NCBI GenBank assembly: GCA_036873135.1
Contig: JAPTYO010000011.1
Coordinates: 6,246,298-6,310,297, forward strand
DNA: 64,000 nucleotides
Direction of reading: 5' to 3'
DNA from: Clarkia xantiana subsp. parviflora
Taxonomy: Eukaryota; Streptophyta; Magnoliopsida; Myrtales; Onagraceae
The position numbers and the translations under genes are program-made. The notes beneath the pieces are model-generated. The model searched no databases and was not told the origin of the DNA. It was given only the letters and a program-made list of their open reading frames with translations. This document shows positions 35,197 to 45,097 of the stretch, in pieces (position 1 is the first letter of the stretch; each line of letters opens with the position of its first letter).

Positions 35197-38100
35197 TGGA
35201 GGAAGCTCCTCCGACATCCTCTTCTCCGACGCCCTGGAGCAGATGGGGAAGAAGAAGAAAGACTTACGGGAGGTTAACTTCCCGATGGTAGGATTTTGCG
35301 GCACAACCTCTTATCCATTGGGGGTTATCACGTTGCCTGTGTGGTTTGGCAGTGGCTGGAAGATGGAGAAGAGAGATGTGGAGTTCGTGGTGGTCGAATC
35401 CACAGGGACGTACAATGCGATCATTGGAAGAACCACTATCAACCCGCTGATGGCGGTAGCCTCGACTGTCCATCAGAAACTGAAGTTCCCGACTGAGAAT
35501 GGGGTCGGTGAAGTGAAAGGCGACCAGGTGGCGTCGAGACGATGCTATGTCAACGCCACAAGGAGATCGAGGAAGGAGGCTATGTCAGTTCTCCAGACAG
35601 ACACTGATCCTCGAGAGGAGTTTGGGCGTCCCGCCCCCATGGAGGACCTAAAAGAAGTCGAGATTGATGGACCCGAGAGGAGGGTAAAGATCGGATCCGC
35701 CCTATCCGAGGAAAAAGCTCAGGAGTTGATCGCCCTATTGAAAGAATTCAAGGAGTTATTTGCCTGGTCCCCGAGCGATATGCCGGGAATCAGTCGGAAC
35801 GTGATCGAGCATGAATTGAATATCGACCCCACAATCAAGCCGATCGCGCAGAAGAGACGTCCGATGGGAACAGACAAGAGGATTGCAATCCAGCAGGAGG
35901 TTGGCAGGTTGCTCGACCCTGGATTCATTAGGGAGATCCGATTCCAAACTTGGGTAGCCAACCCAGTACTGGTGAAGAAGAGCAACGGGAAGTGGCGGAT
36001 GTGTGTTGACTTCCGCGACTTGAACAAGGCTTGCCCGAAGGACTGTTATCCGCTCCCTCGGATCGACCAATTGGTGGATGCTACATCGGGGCATGAGCTG
36101 CTAAGCTTTATGGATGCTTATTCTGGTTATAACCAGATAAAGATGGCGAAAAAAGATGCCCCACACACCGCCTTTTACGCTGACAGTGAAGTCTTCCAGT
36201 ACGACGTCATGCCTTTCGGCCTGGTGAATGCAGGGGCGACGTATCAGAGGATGGTGAACAAACTGTTCGGGGATATGATTGGGAGTACCATGGAAGCCTA
36301 TGTAGATGACATGCTGGTGAAGTCCCGACGAGCATCAGACCACGTTGGCAACTTGGCAATGGCCTTCGAGAGGATGAAGCTCCACCAGGTCCGCCTGAAT
36401 CCAGCCAAATGTGCTTTCGGAGTACATTCGGGGAAGTTCTTAGGTTTCATGGTGAGCCAGAGGGGGATCGAGGTGAATCCCGAGAAACTAAGGGCGATAG
36501 AGGAGATGCAGTCCCCGACAAACCATAGGGAGGTGCAAGTGCTGAACGGTCGGCTGGCTTCGATGAATCGCTTCTTATCCAAGGCAAGCGACCGGTCGAT
36601 GCCATTTTTCAGTGTACTAAGAGCCAACCGACAGTTCGAATGGACTGCTGAATGTGAGAAGGCGTTCCAAGCGCTCAAACAACATCTCCGCACCCTCCCA
36701 CCACTTGCGAAGCCAGCTCCAGGCGAGCCGCTCTATCTTTATTTGGCTATTTCTTCGTTTGCAATAAGCTCTGTTTTAGTTAAAGCTGTCGAGGGCAATC
36801 AGATTCCCGTCTATTATGTAAGCAAGGCGTTTGCCAAGAGTGAAATGAACTACCCTCCGATTGAGAAGTACCTCTTTGCGTTGATTATTACTGCTAGAAA
36901 GTTACGGCCCTACTTCCATGCGCATGAAATTACGGTGTTGACTGATCAGCCATTAAAACACTTCTTGAACCGGCCTGATGCGTCGGGGAGACTAGTAAAG
37001 TGGGCCGTGGAACTTAGCGAGTTTCGAATTCATTTCGCTCCGAGAACAGCTATCAAAGGGCAGGCATTGGCCGACTTTATAGTCGAATCTACTATTCCCG
37101 ATCCTGAAGCAACGGAAACAGTAGAGGGGGCAACCGGGAATACTGAAGAGGTCCCGACGGTGGAGCAGTCGGAACAGCCAAATAAGGAGAACACCTGGGA
37201 GTTGTACACGGATGGCTCCTCAAGCTCGGATGGATCGGGTGCGGGGTTCGTATTGATTCCGCCAGGTGGGGCAGAGCCACTTCGATATGCATTGGCCCTA
37301 ACATTTAGAGCCACCAATAACGAGGCGGAGTATGAAGCTCTCATAACGGGGCTAAAAATCGCAAAAGGCACTGGAGTTGAACATTTGAGGGTGAAGTGTG
37401 ATGCAAGTCTGATTGTAAATCAGGTACGGGGGCAATATGGAGCAAAGAACCCGATCATGAAGAAGTACCTTCAAGAGGCTCGGACCTTAAAGGAGAGCTT
37501 CAAAAGCTTTGATATCGAGGCAATTCCGAGGGGAGAGAATGTGGAGGCTGATGCCTTGAGCAAATTTGCCTTGGGGGCACCTTTGGAAGAGAGTCGGAAG
37601 GTACACTTCTTGGAGAAGGTGATTCTATCGACCACCGATCCGTCGGAGGTGTACACTATCGGAACAGGGTCAGAGGAGGAATCCACTTGGATGACCCCGA
37701 TAATTGCGTACTTAACTACGGGGGCACTTCCTGAAGATAAAGTGGCAGCGGAGCGACTGCGACGAATGTCAATTAATTACGCGATGGTGGATAACCAGTT
37801 GTACAAGAAGGGTCTGCTTTCGACGCCTTTCTTGAAATGCGTGGCCGAACCCGATACGACTCGGATTCTGAGAGAATTGCATGAAGGAGTCGCAGCCTGT
37901 CACGAAGGCGCTCGATCTATCCTGAGGAAGGCGTTGAACTTGGGATATTATTGGCCTACGATGAATAAGGAAGCAACGGCGCTTGTTCGATCCTGTGACG
38001 CGTGTCAGAGATATGCTTCGAATATCACAGCCCCCGCGGCTGATTTGATGCCCATTGGGAGTGCTTGGCCCTTCGCACAGTGGGGCATTGACCTGGTGGG

Positions 38101-38956
38101 ACCCCTTCCGAAAGCAAAGAGCCAGTGCACACATCTGCTTGTCGCGATTGACTACTTCTCGAAGTGGATCGAGGCTAAGCCGTTAGCCAAGACAACAGCG
38201 GGACATATTATTAAGTTCCTTCAGACCCGAATTTTGTCGAGATATGGGGTGCCGAAGGTGATCATCAGTGACAATGGTCCGCCGTTTAATGGGGCTCAGT
38301 TGGAGAAGTTCCTAGACGAGTTTGGTATCGAGCATCGGACAGCATCCGTCCACCACGCTCAGACCAATGGGCAGGTGGAGGCTGCCAACAAAATCGTGAT
38401 GGAGGGCTTGAAGAAGAGGGTTTATGCTTTGGACGGAAAATGGCTGGACGAACTGGAGAACGTATTGTGGGCGGTCCGAACGACACCCAAGCGGTCAACA
38501 GGTGAAACCCCGTTTGCACTTGTTTACGGGACGGAGGCGGTCGCTCCCGTGGAAATCGCTGTGGCGTCCCATCGAACCAGAAGCTATGAGCCCTCGACAA
38601 ATCCAGATAGAGCCAGGATAGGACCTTTGACGAATGACGAAACAAGGCGCCTGGAGTTATCCTTGCTAGAGGAAAAACGGCTGGAGGCCGACATAGCGCA
38701 AGCTCGGATGCGTTTGGCGACGGCCAGGTACTACAATCGGAAGGTCAAGTCGCGACAGTTCTACGCGGGAGAACTGGTCCTACGTCGGAATGAGTTCGCC
38801 CTACAAGATCGGATCAACAAGATGTCCCCGAAGTGGGAAGGGCCTTACAAGATCGTAGGCATGCCGGCCCCGAATTCTTACAAGTTAGAAGACCTCGATG
38901 GCAAGGTATTAAGAAACACCTTTAGTGGTGAACATCTGAAGAAATGTCATGTTTGA
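35183..38956 (+). CDS. pol: Pol polyprotein: protease, RT, RNase H, second RNase H, integrase
   Basis: One open frame; the first ATG is at 35,243, but the protease active site ILIDGGSSSDIL lies 19 codons upstream in the same frame, so translation must enter by frameshift or fusion with gag. Residues counted from 35,243: RT with FRDLNKACPKDCYPLPRID and the YVDD box at 353-356. The first RNase H (about 490-580) lacks the usual first Asp (LYLAISS). The second RNase H starts at YTDGS 655 with NEAEYEAL, KCDASLI and EADALS, so its acidic set is complete. Integrase has H880, H887, C918, C921 and D950, D1010, E1046 (D,D-35-E), and a C-terminal PKWEGPYKI segment. No stop interrupts it, unlike gag. Confidence 0.95.
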   Translation, partial: RILIDGGSSSDILFSDALEQMGKKKKDLREVNFPMVGFCGTTSYPLGVITLPVWFGSGWKMEKRDVEFVVVESTGTYNAIIGRTTINPLMAVASTVHQKLKFPTENGVGEVKGDQVASRRCYVNATRRSRKEAMSVLQTDTDPREEFGRPAPMEDLKEVEIDGPERRVKIGSALSEEKAQELIALLKEFKELFAWSPSDMPGISRNVIEHELNIDPTIKPIAQKRRPMGTDKRIAIQQEVGRLLDPGFIREIRFQTWVANPVLVKKSNGKWRMCVDFRDLNKACPKDCYPLPRIDQLVDATSGHELLSFMDAYSGYNQIKMAKKDAPHTAFYADSEVFQYDVMPFGLVNAGATYQRMVNKLFGDMIGSTMEAYVDDMLVKSRRASDHVGNLAMAFERMKLHQVRLNPAKCAFGVHSGKFLGFMVSQRGIEVNPEKLRAIEEMQSPTNHREVQVLNGRLASMNRFLSKASDRSMPFFSVLRANRQFEWTAECEKAFQALKQHLRTLPPLAKPAPGEPLYLYLAISSFAISSVLVKAVEGNQIPVYYVSKAFAKSEMNYPPIEKYLFALIITARKLRPYFHAHEITVLTDQPLKHFLNRPDASGRLVKWAVELSEFRIHFAPRTAIKGQALADFIVESTIPDPEATETVEGATGNTEEVPTVEQSEQPNKENTWELYTDGSSSSDGSGAGFVLIPPGGAEPLRYALALTFRATNNEAEYEALITGLKIAKGTGVEHLRVKCDASLIVNQVRGQYGAKNPIMKKYLQEARTLKESFKSFDIEAIPRGENVEADALSKFALGAPLEESRKVHFLEKVILSTTDPSEVYTIGTGSEEESTWMTPIIAYLTTGALPEDKVAAERLRRMSINYAMVDNQLYKKGLLSTPFLKCVAEPDTTRILRELHEGVAACHEGARSILRKALNLGYYWPTMNKEATALVRSCDACQRYASNITAPAADLMPIGSAWPFAQWGIDLVGPLPKAKSQCTHLLVAIDYFSKWIEAKPLAKTTAGHIIKFLQTRILSRYGVPKVIISDNGPPFNGAQLEKFLDEFGIEHRTASVHHAQTNGQVEAANKIVMEGLKKRVYALDGKWLDELENVLWAVRTTPKRSTGETPFALVYGTEAVAPVEIAVASHRTRSYEPSTNPDRARIGPLTNDETRRLELSLLEEKRLEADIAQARMRLATARYYNRKVKSRQFYAGELVLRRNEFALQDRINKMSPKWEGPYKIVGMPAPNSYKLEDLDGKVLRNTFSGEHLKKCHV

Positions 38957-39083
38957 CAAATAAGTCGTCCGTAGAGGCGCGAAGATGTAATTAAGTCGCC
39001 CTGAGTGGTGCATTCTATGTTAAAGACATCAATCAATAAAGAGGTTACTTCTGATCAAAGTATTCCTAAGTTGTTCCCGATAC
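38957..39083 (+). other. Short 3' flank of pol
   Basis: Contains AATCAATAAAGAGG near 39,031-39,044, a possible polyadenylation signal, upstream of the tandem array. Confidence 0.4.
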
Positions 39084-39545
39084 TGAAAAAAGCGTCATTG
39101 GACGTCCGAAAATTCCTTAAGTTTTTAAGGTCCGATTAAAAGCGTCATTGGACGTCCGAAAAATCCTTAAGTTTTTAAGGTCCGATTAAAAAGCGTCAGA
39201 GGACGTCCGAAAAATCCTTAAGTTTTTAAGGTCCGATTAAAAGCGTCATTGGACGTCCGAAAAATCCTTAAGTTTTTAAGGTCCGATTAAAAAGCGTCAG
39301 AGGACGTCCGAAAAATCCTTAAGTTTTTAAGGTCCGATTAAAAGCGTCATTGGACGTCCGAAAAATCCTTAAGTTTTTAAGGTCCGATTAAAAAGCGTCA
39401 GAGGACGTCCGAAAAATCCTTAAGTTTTTAAGGTCCGATTAAAAGCGTCATTGGACGTCCGAAAATTCCTTAAGTTTTTAAGGTTCGATTAAAAGCGTCT
39501 TAGGACGACGGAAAGCCTTAAGGTTCTTAGGGTCCGATAAAAGCG
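39084..39545. repeat. 50/51-bp tandem repeats in the Tat element, 9 to 10 units
   Basis: GCGTC anchors fall at 39,092, 39,142, 39,193, 39,243, 39,294, 39,344, 39,395, 39,445, 39,495 and 39,543. Units alternate between GCGTCATTGG (50 bp) and GCGTCAGAGG (51 bp), giving a 101-bp higher-order dimer in the middle of the array. Every unit has the hairpin CCTTAAGTTTTTAAGG and most have the palindrome GGACGTCC. Variable 3' regions of Tat/Ogre-type elements are known to hold such arrays and to seed satellites. Confidence 0.92.
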
Positions 39546-39659
39546 TTATGAAGAATATAATGTAGCCGGAAATGATATTAATAAAAGGCTCGAAGGCCTA
39601 AGGAGTTCCATACGAGAAAGATAACGATAAAAGACTACAAGGACTTAAGTTGTAACAGA

Positions 39660-42467
39660 TTAAGCTCGGTCCTCGGATGCTGGATCTTCAGAGGGCTTCG
39701 GAGGGGCAGGCTCAGAGGGATCTGTAGGGGGGTCGTCGGCGTCTTCAGAGGAGCTCTCCGACGGGAGGCTAAAGTACCTTTCTGCGGCTCGGCCGAGAAT
39801 CTCGGACTTCCTCAAGTCGATGGAGTCCCCGTAGGTTTCGTTAAGCTCTTCGACAATGTCAAGGAGGGCATTCTGCAAATCTTCCTGACAATGCTTCGCC
39901 GCATCTGCTTTGAAGTCCTCCGAGCTCCGATATTCTTCGCGGCCCTGGACCTTCGCGTTTGCTATTTGGGCGGAATGCTCCGCCTTTGCCTCCTCCAGCT
40001 CCGCGATGACCCTCTGCTTCTCAAGCTTCAGCCGCTCAGCAGTTTCTTTCAATTCTGCTTTATTGAAGGCAGCCTGGCTCCGATCAGCCAAGGCCGTTTG
40101 CTGCTCCCGCCTAAGCGAGCTCTCAAGGCTTAGAATCTGCCTTTGCTGGGATTGGGCCTCTTGAGCAAGCTTGGCCCTACCCTCCTCGGCCTGCTGCTTA
40201 CCCTCCTCGGCCTGCCGCCTAACCTCCTCGGCCCGCTGCCAACCTTCTTCGGCCTGCTTTCTGCCCTCCTCCGCTCGGAGCCTTGACGCCTCGGAGGCAG
40301 CTAGGTCCTCCTGGAGCTTGGTCAAGCTCTCGAGGTTGGAGTTGGCCCGTTCTTGCTCCAAAGCCTCCTGCAGGGACAGGATGTAGCCGAAGCAACGATC
40401 CTGGTCCGCCATTTCCTGAGGACAAGTACAGCTTAGTATTTAAAAATCGGAATACTTCCAGATGAATAAAAGCAAAGTGTAACCTACCTCTATCCGACGG
40501 ACGGCCATTTGACGGATGTCCGCCTTGATGTCCTCCCCTTCCAGAGAAAGGGGGCGCCTCATTGAGGGCGGGATCGAGCCCGACACCAGGTGCAGGGCCA
40601 GGTTCTCCTCCTGGCACCCCCGACGTAGAGGAATCCCCTGCAGAGACTCCACCGGTCTCCAAGGCTCGGCACTCTGGTCCGAAGAGAAAGCCTGGTAGTA
40701 GTCTCCATCTAAGGGGAATGAAGGTACTACCAGACGAGCCCCCCCATCTTCACTTATCCGGGCTTCGGGAGTCGCGCCCCTAACTGGTGACGATGGTGGC
40801 GCGAAGGGGAGCGGGGACGTCTCCTTACCAGGTGACTTAGCAGGAGTCGACCTCGATTTTCCTCGGAGGATTAGGCCTTCCTCCTCAGGTTGGTCCTCGG
40901 AGGGGGAGTCCTCCAAGCTAATCACCCGACCAAATTCGCCACGGACTTCCGTCGGGGAATCTTCCACCCCCGGCTCCGCTGCAGGCACGGAGTCTGAGGC
41001 AGGTGCAGCAGGGGCGACGTCCGTGTGACCTGCAGCGGGGTGAACAAGGTGAGGAAGTAAATTGACATCGGTATACCAAATCAGACAACGCTCCACATAT
41101 CTCTCGCAGCCAAAAAAGTCATAGCAACCCGCTTCGAGAACGTGTGGAGTTTCCCCTCGGAGGACATTCTTGACATCCCTGATCCGCCCTTCCATGTCGG
41201 AGGCCTGAAGGTCTTGAGGAACTAACTCTCTATATCTTTTTATAGCACGAAAAACTTCCTTACCTTCCTTTTCGGAACGGACGCCAAAGGCGGCCCTAAC
41301 CACGTCCACATTAGTCTGCCCCTCGGGTGTGGGGGCAGACCTTGGTGCCTCGGAGGTCCTCGTCTTCTTCCGAGACGGCTCCGACGCAGCGGAAGACTTT
41401 CTCCTGGAGGAGGACTTCTTCTTACGCTTCAGCGAATGGGAGGCATCGGTATCCTCCTGAAACAGACGGGCAGTCAGCGATGATCGATGGGCTGTAAGCA
41501 GTGGAAACGAAAAATAATTAGAAGATTACCCAGAAAATTACATTGGAAGGGCCATCACGAATCTTTCCCCCAGCTTCGGGATCAATCAGCATAATGGAAA
41601 TTTTTATCCGCTGTCGGTCAGTGACAGAAGTGGCCTCGAAGGGCTGATAACCCTCCTCCCAGCGACGGGCCTGGATGAGCATCAAGGCCCTCTTGGTCTG
41701 CTCCGACCATGTACGGAAGGGCACAGGAGGATCAGCTTCCACGACAGTCTTCGGCCATTCGATGGGACCAGGTTTGATGAAAAAGTATTGTTCTTTCCAA
41801 TTAGCGTTGTCATGCCCCTTATCGTGGATGATGGCTCGTTCCTTGCAAATCTTCCAAGACACCTTCTTATCCCAGCCCATCTCCCTATACTGCTCGTCGG
41901 TCCCCTCGGGCTGGCGGGGGGTAAAAGAGCAGATCCCATCCTTGTTACAGGTCATCTTGTAGAGGACCCGCCAAAGCTCCAGAGTATAGCTCCAGTCCTC
42001 TTTGTTGATATCACACCACACCTGGAAGGCAATCCATGTACGGATTGCGTGTGGAGAGAAGGTCGTGGGATAAGTTTTGTAATGGTTGCATAACTCCACC
42101 CAACTTGGACAAAAAGGGAGTCGGATTCCCGCACGAATTTGCCCTGGGGAGATGAATACCTCGTCTCCTTTGGGGAGTGTAACCCGGGTGTCGCGAGGGT
42201 TGAATTGGAACTGCTCGTAGGGATAGCGAGCCCCGAAGGAGGATTCGAATATACCACATTCTACGCAAGCCCTATCGAAGTTAATAGGCGCAAGCGAGTT
42301 CTTGAGGTACTTGAAGACGAAAGGTGGTCCAACAGGAGAAGACCCGCTGGTGGTGGCAAATCCCTCGGCTGAAAATCGTCGAGGGAAGGAAGGAGGGGAA
42401 ATTGAAACCTAAGAAGATCAAAGATGAAAGAAAAAAGAGTAATAAGGTGAAGAATCTTACCGGACAT
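39660..42467 (-). CDS. Antisense spliced gene of the Tat element, 852 aa, 4 exons
   Basis: Exons: 42461-42467, 41542-42368, 40488-41456 and 39660-40415. Introns are 92, 85 and 72 bp, all GT-AG (donors GTAAGA, GTAATT, GTAGGT; acceptors TTTTCAG, TGTTTCAG, GTCCTCAG). The phases match exactly, giving 853 codons with one stop. Residues 1-278 hold a globular domain with WKEQYFF (193-199), typical of the plant family named putative gypsy-type transposon (PF04195). Residues 279-601 start with a Lys/Arg/Ser-rich, nuclear-signal-like stretch and include acidic and Pro-rich linkers. Residues 602 to about 780 are a Glu/Ala/Gln/Lys-rich coiled coil, with an acidic Pro/Ser tail. The function is unknown. 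Splice sites are predicted by eye. The frame is intact although gag is broken. Confidence 0.85.
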
Positions 42468-42602
42468 AGTGACTGAAGCGTTGATCGGAAAAATCTGGGT
42501 GCTGGAAGCGCCGGCAAAACCTTGAAGTGAGAAGAATTAGGGCTCTTGGGATCGCAGAGAAAAAGAAGTAAAGGGAAAGTGAAACAATGTCTGGGTTTAG
42601 GG

Positions 42603-42609
42603 TTTTATA
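42603..42609 (-). promoter_or_regulatory. TATA box of the antisense gene
   Basis: TATAAAA on the minus strand, 136 bp upstream of the antisense ATG. A start about 30 bp downstream would give a leader of roughly 105 nt. A TGACGT motif (as-1/bZIP-like core) lies about 160 bp further upstream near 42,768. The LTR TATA boxes are elsewhere and point the other way. Promoter activity is inferred. Confidence 0.6.
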
Positions 42610-43042
42610 AGAGAAGGAAAAGAGAACTGAAAGGGTGGGCAATCTGAGCCATAGAATTCAAAACGATTCAATCAGAATCGTCCAAAGGGAGACGTGCTAA
42701 TTCGAAGAAGGCGAAACGGTTTCAATCTGAACCGTCAGGGCGCATGGGACAGATAAGACAGGAATGATGACGTACCGGGGCGGTTGAAAAAGTGCTTTTT
42801 CAAAAAACAGGCGTGCAGAACCCGAGACGTTCCTTCACCTTCTATCAGCATTTAATGCTGGTCTGATCAAGAAATCCCCTCGAATCCAGGCAGGATCCCA
42901 AAGGATCTTGAAGAGATCCGAGGCAAAGGCCTCCGACAAAGGTAGGGCAATGGCCTCCAACGTTTTAAATAAAAACCCCCGACTGGGATGTTGAAGGGTC
43001 CGATATTGAAAGACGCGATGCACTATAAGTCCCTCACGTCTT

Positions 43043-43051
43043 GGGGGCAAA
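43043..43051 (+). promoter_or_regulatory. Polypurine tract of the Tat element
   Basis: GGGGGCAAA lies directly before the 3' LTR start at 43,052, the position expected for plus-strand priming. The C makes it imperfect. Confidence 0.6.
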
Positions 43052-43701
43052 TGATGGGCCCCGGATGAGGCCGTTAGGCCCCTTAACGATTGGCAAACGG
43101 CGACTAGGCCCGTTGGGCTAGGAGCTGGGCTGCTGGAAGGCTAAGGGCTCCGACGGAAGGAGGCCCCGACATTGAATGGCCCCGAGTAAGCATGGCCCCG
43201 ATAGGGGAGAGCCCCGAAGATATCGGACCTGGACGTAGTCGGTCCCGATATGGGAGTTGACACCACTCCCCGACACCGAATCCTCGACGATGCAACTTGG
43301 GAGTCTCCGATAATGATCGAGACTCACCAGTAAGAGCACAATCCCGGAAATCTCGCCATGATTACAGTAGTGGTATAATGGGCGAGATATGTGGGATACA
43401 TATAACTGTACAGATACGTGGCAAGATATACGGCGAGATATTTGGGATAGTGGATCACTATCCAACCGCCTAATCAGGTAACTGAGATAGCCTTCCCCCT
43501 ATAAAAGGGGGGAAGTTATCACAGGTTAGGGTTACGTTTTTTACATACACACAAATACTGCTTGCTTGCCCTGTTGACCACCGTACTTACGTTAAGCATC
43601 GGAGAGGGATTCTGGGCCACCGCTCTCTATTCCCCTTCTGCAGGATTGCGAGGAGCTAAGGAATCCGTCACCGTAACCGGAGTTCCCGCCGTGATCCAAC
43701 A
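43052..43701 (+). repeat. 3' LTR of the Tat element
   Basis: 650 bp, aligned without gaps to the 5' LTR. It differs at five sites (offsets in the first 20 bases, then around positions 304, 531, 573 and 623). TATA box at about 43,500. Its right end GATCCAACA is followed by the GTATC duplication. Confidence 0.95.
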
Positions 43702-43929
43702 GTATCTAACAAAACTGACAAATTGCAAAACGACATAAAAAATATAAATTGCGATTTTGACCCTCTAAACAAATGATTTTGGCCGTAAAACATCGTATTT
43801 CATGGCGAAACTATAAGTATTGCTTAGACCGTCATTTTTATATAAAAACTCTATTTGTGCGCCAAAATCTGACACTTTAAAGTCCGGAACCGAAAATTCC
43901 AGAATTAGTCATTTATGTCTGCATCAGAA

Positions 43930-44148
43930 ATTGAACTATAAAAAAAATGTAAGGAAGCACTCTTAGGTACAATAGTTGGACCTATTTCTATTTCCTAAAT
44001 TGTATCTAACATGATTCATTTTTTATTTTATTTGCTAATTTTCCATATAAATTTAAAACGTTCTAATAATATTACAAGAATAAAATGAACCTCTTAACTA
44101 ATATATTTTTATAAGTTCGAATTCGAAAGTAAATAGCTTGAAAACACT

Positions 44149-44205
<57 letters not shown>

Positions 44206-45057
44206 TTTAATAAATGATATGGCAAAGCGTGACAACACTTAACGCGTGTAATGATAGAGTAGACATGTAACATAATAATCCAAAAATAAGAAATGTTGGT
44301 ACTCAAAAAATGTAACAAGGTGAATAAATTAGCAGCCACAGTATGTTGAAAGTTATAATAAGATAGATGATGGGAGGAAAGGAGCTGCATGCATGGGTGG
44401 GTGGGTCCACATCCAAATCAAATTCAAATGGGAAAGAATGGAGTTGTCAACGCATGCCTTGCCTGCACCCTGCTTGTGCTTAGCGTCAAACAAGTCGGTC
44501 TAGTGCTTAATTTCCCACTAGTTTGCATTTCTTTTTCTTATTTTAAATTATAATAATAATATGTTGTAATTTGTACCCTCAACCATATCACGTCACCTTT
44601 CGGGATATATTACCTAACTAGCTAGCTGGCTCGTTGATGTATAGTTGCTTACCATACATAAATCCTCACCAGGTCATTCAATAATTACACACAAAAGACT
44701 CTCAACTGTAGTTTATATTGTAGCAATATCTCAAATTTAAAATACTAATATTCGGTGTCTATTTATCAAATTCGTTATTTTCCATTTTTTTGATTGATTT
44801 TAAGATGTTTTAAGCAACAAAAACATGTTCTTTTCTACTTTTTGAAGTATCAGATTTGTTCCACGTGGTTTAGACTTATTTGATGATTAATGCATGTTTT
44901 TGTTTCGTCAATTTTAAAAAGAAAAAAGAATAGAAATTAACCAATTTAATAATTAAAACACTAAATACTAATATTTTAAATTTGAAACCGCGATTAGCAA
45001 CCTGGTAACTTATATAATTGGGATGGTTTTTATGTTCTTAACTATATTGATATTTAT

Positions 45058-45097
<40 letters not shown>

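Larger units (their letters stand above)
32672..43701 (+). mobile_element. Tat-type Ty3/gypsy LTR retrotransposon, 11,030 bp, recent insertion
   Basis: Two 650-bp LTRs differ at 5 positions (about 99.2 percent identity). A GTATC duplication flanks it (32,667-32,671 and 43,702-43,706). Order: 5' LTR, PBS, gag (frame-broken), protease-RT-RNase H-second RNase H-integrase, 50/51-bp tandem repeats, antisense spliced gene, polypurine tract, 3' LTR. The second RNase H between RT/RNase H and integrase, and an extra antisense gene before the 3' LTR, are marks of the plant Tat group (TatI-III and Retand-like). gag defects make autonomous movement doubtful as the sequence stands. Confidence 0.95.
32442..43926 (-). 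mobile_element. Older LTR (family B) interrupted by the Tat element
   Basis: The upper end (43,926 downward, minus strand) reads TGATGCAGACATAAATGACT, then the AAGTGTCAGATTTTGGCGC block shared with the solo LTR at 20,577. The lower piece (32,442-32,671) carries the matching 3' half, ending GCATTA. Removing the insertion and one copy of GTATC gives an LTR of about 445 bp. It is more diverged than the Tat LTRs are from each other, so it is older. A clear 5-bp duplication is not visible. Confidence 0.6.

Noticed and set aside
42261..42517. Reading through the first antisense intron as coding
   Set aside because: The frames carrying the ATG stop soon after; only removal of 42,369-42,460 links the ATG to the long downstream frame in phase.
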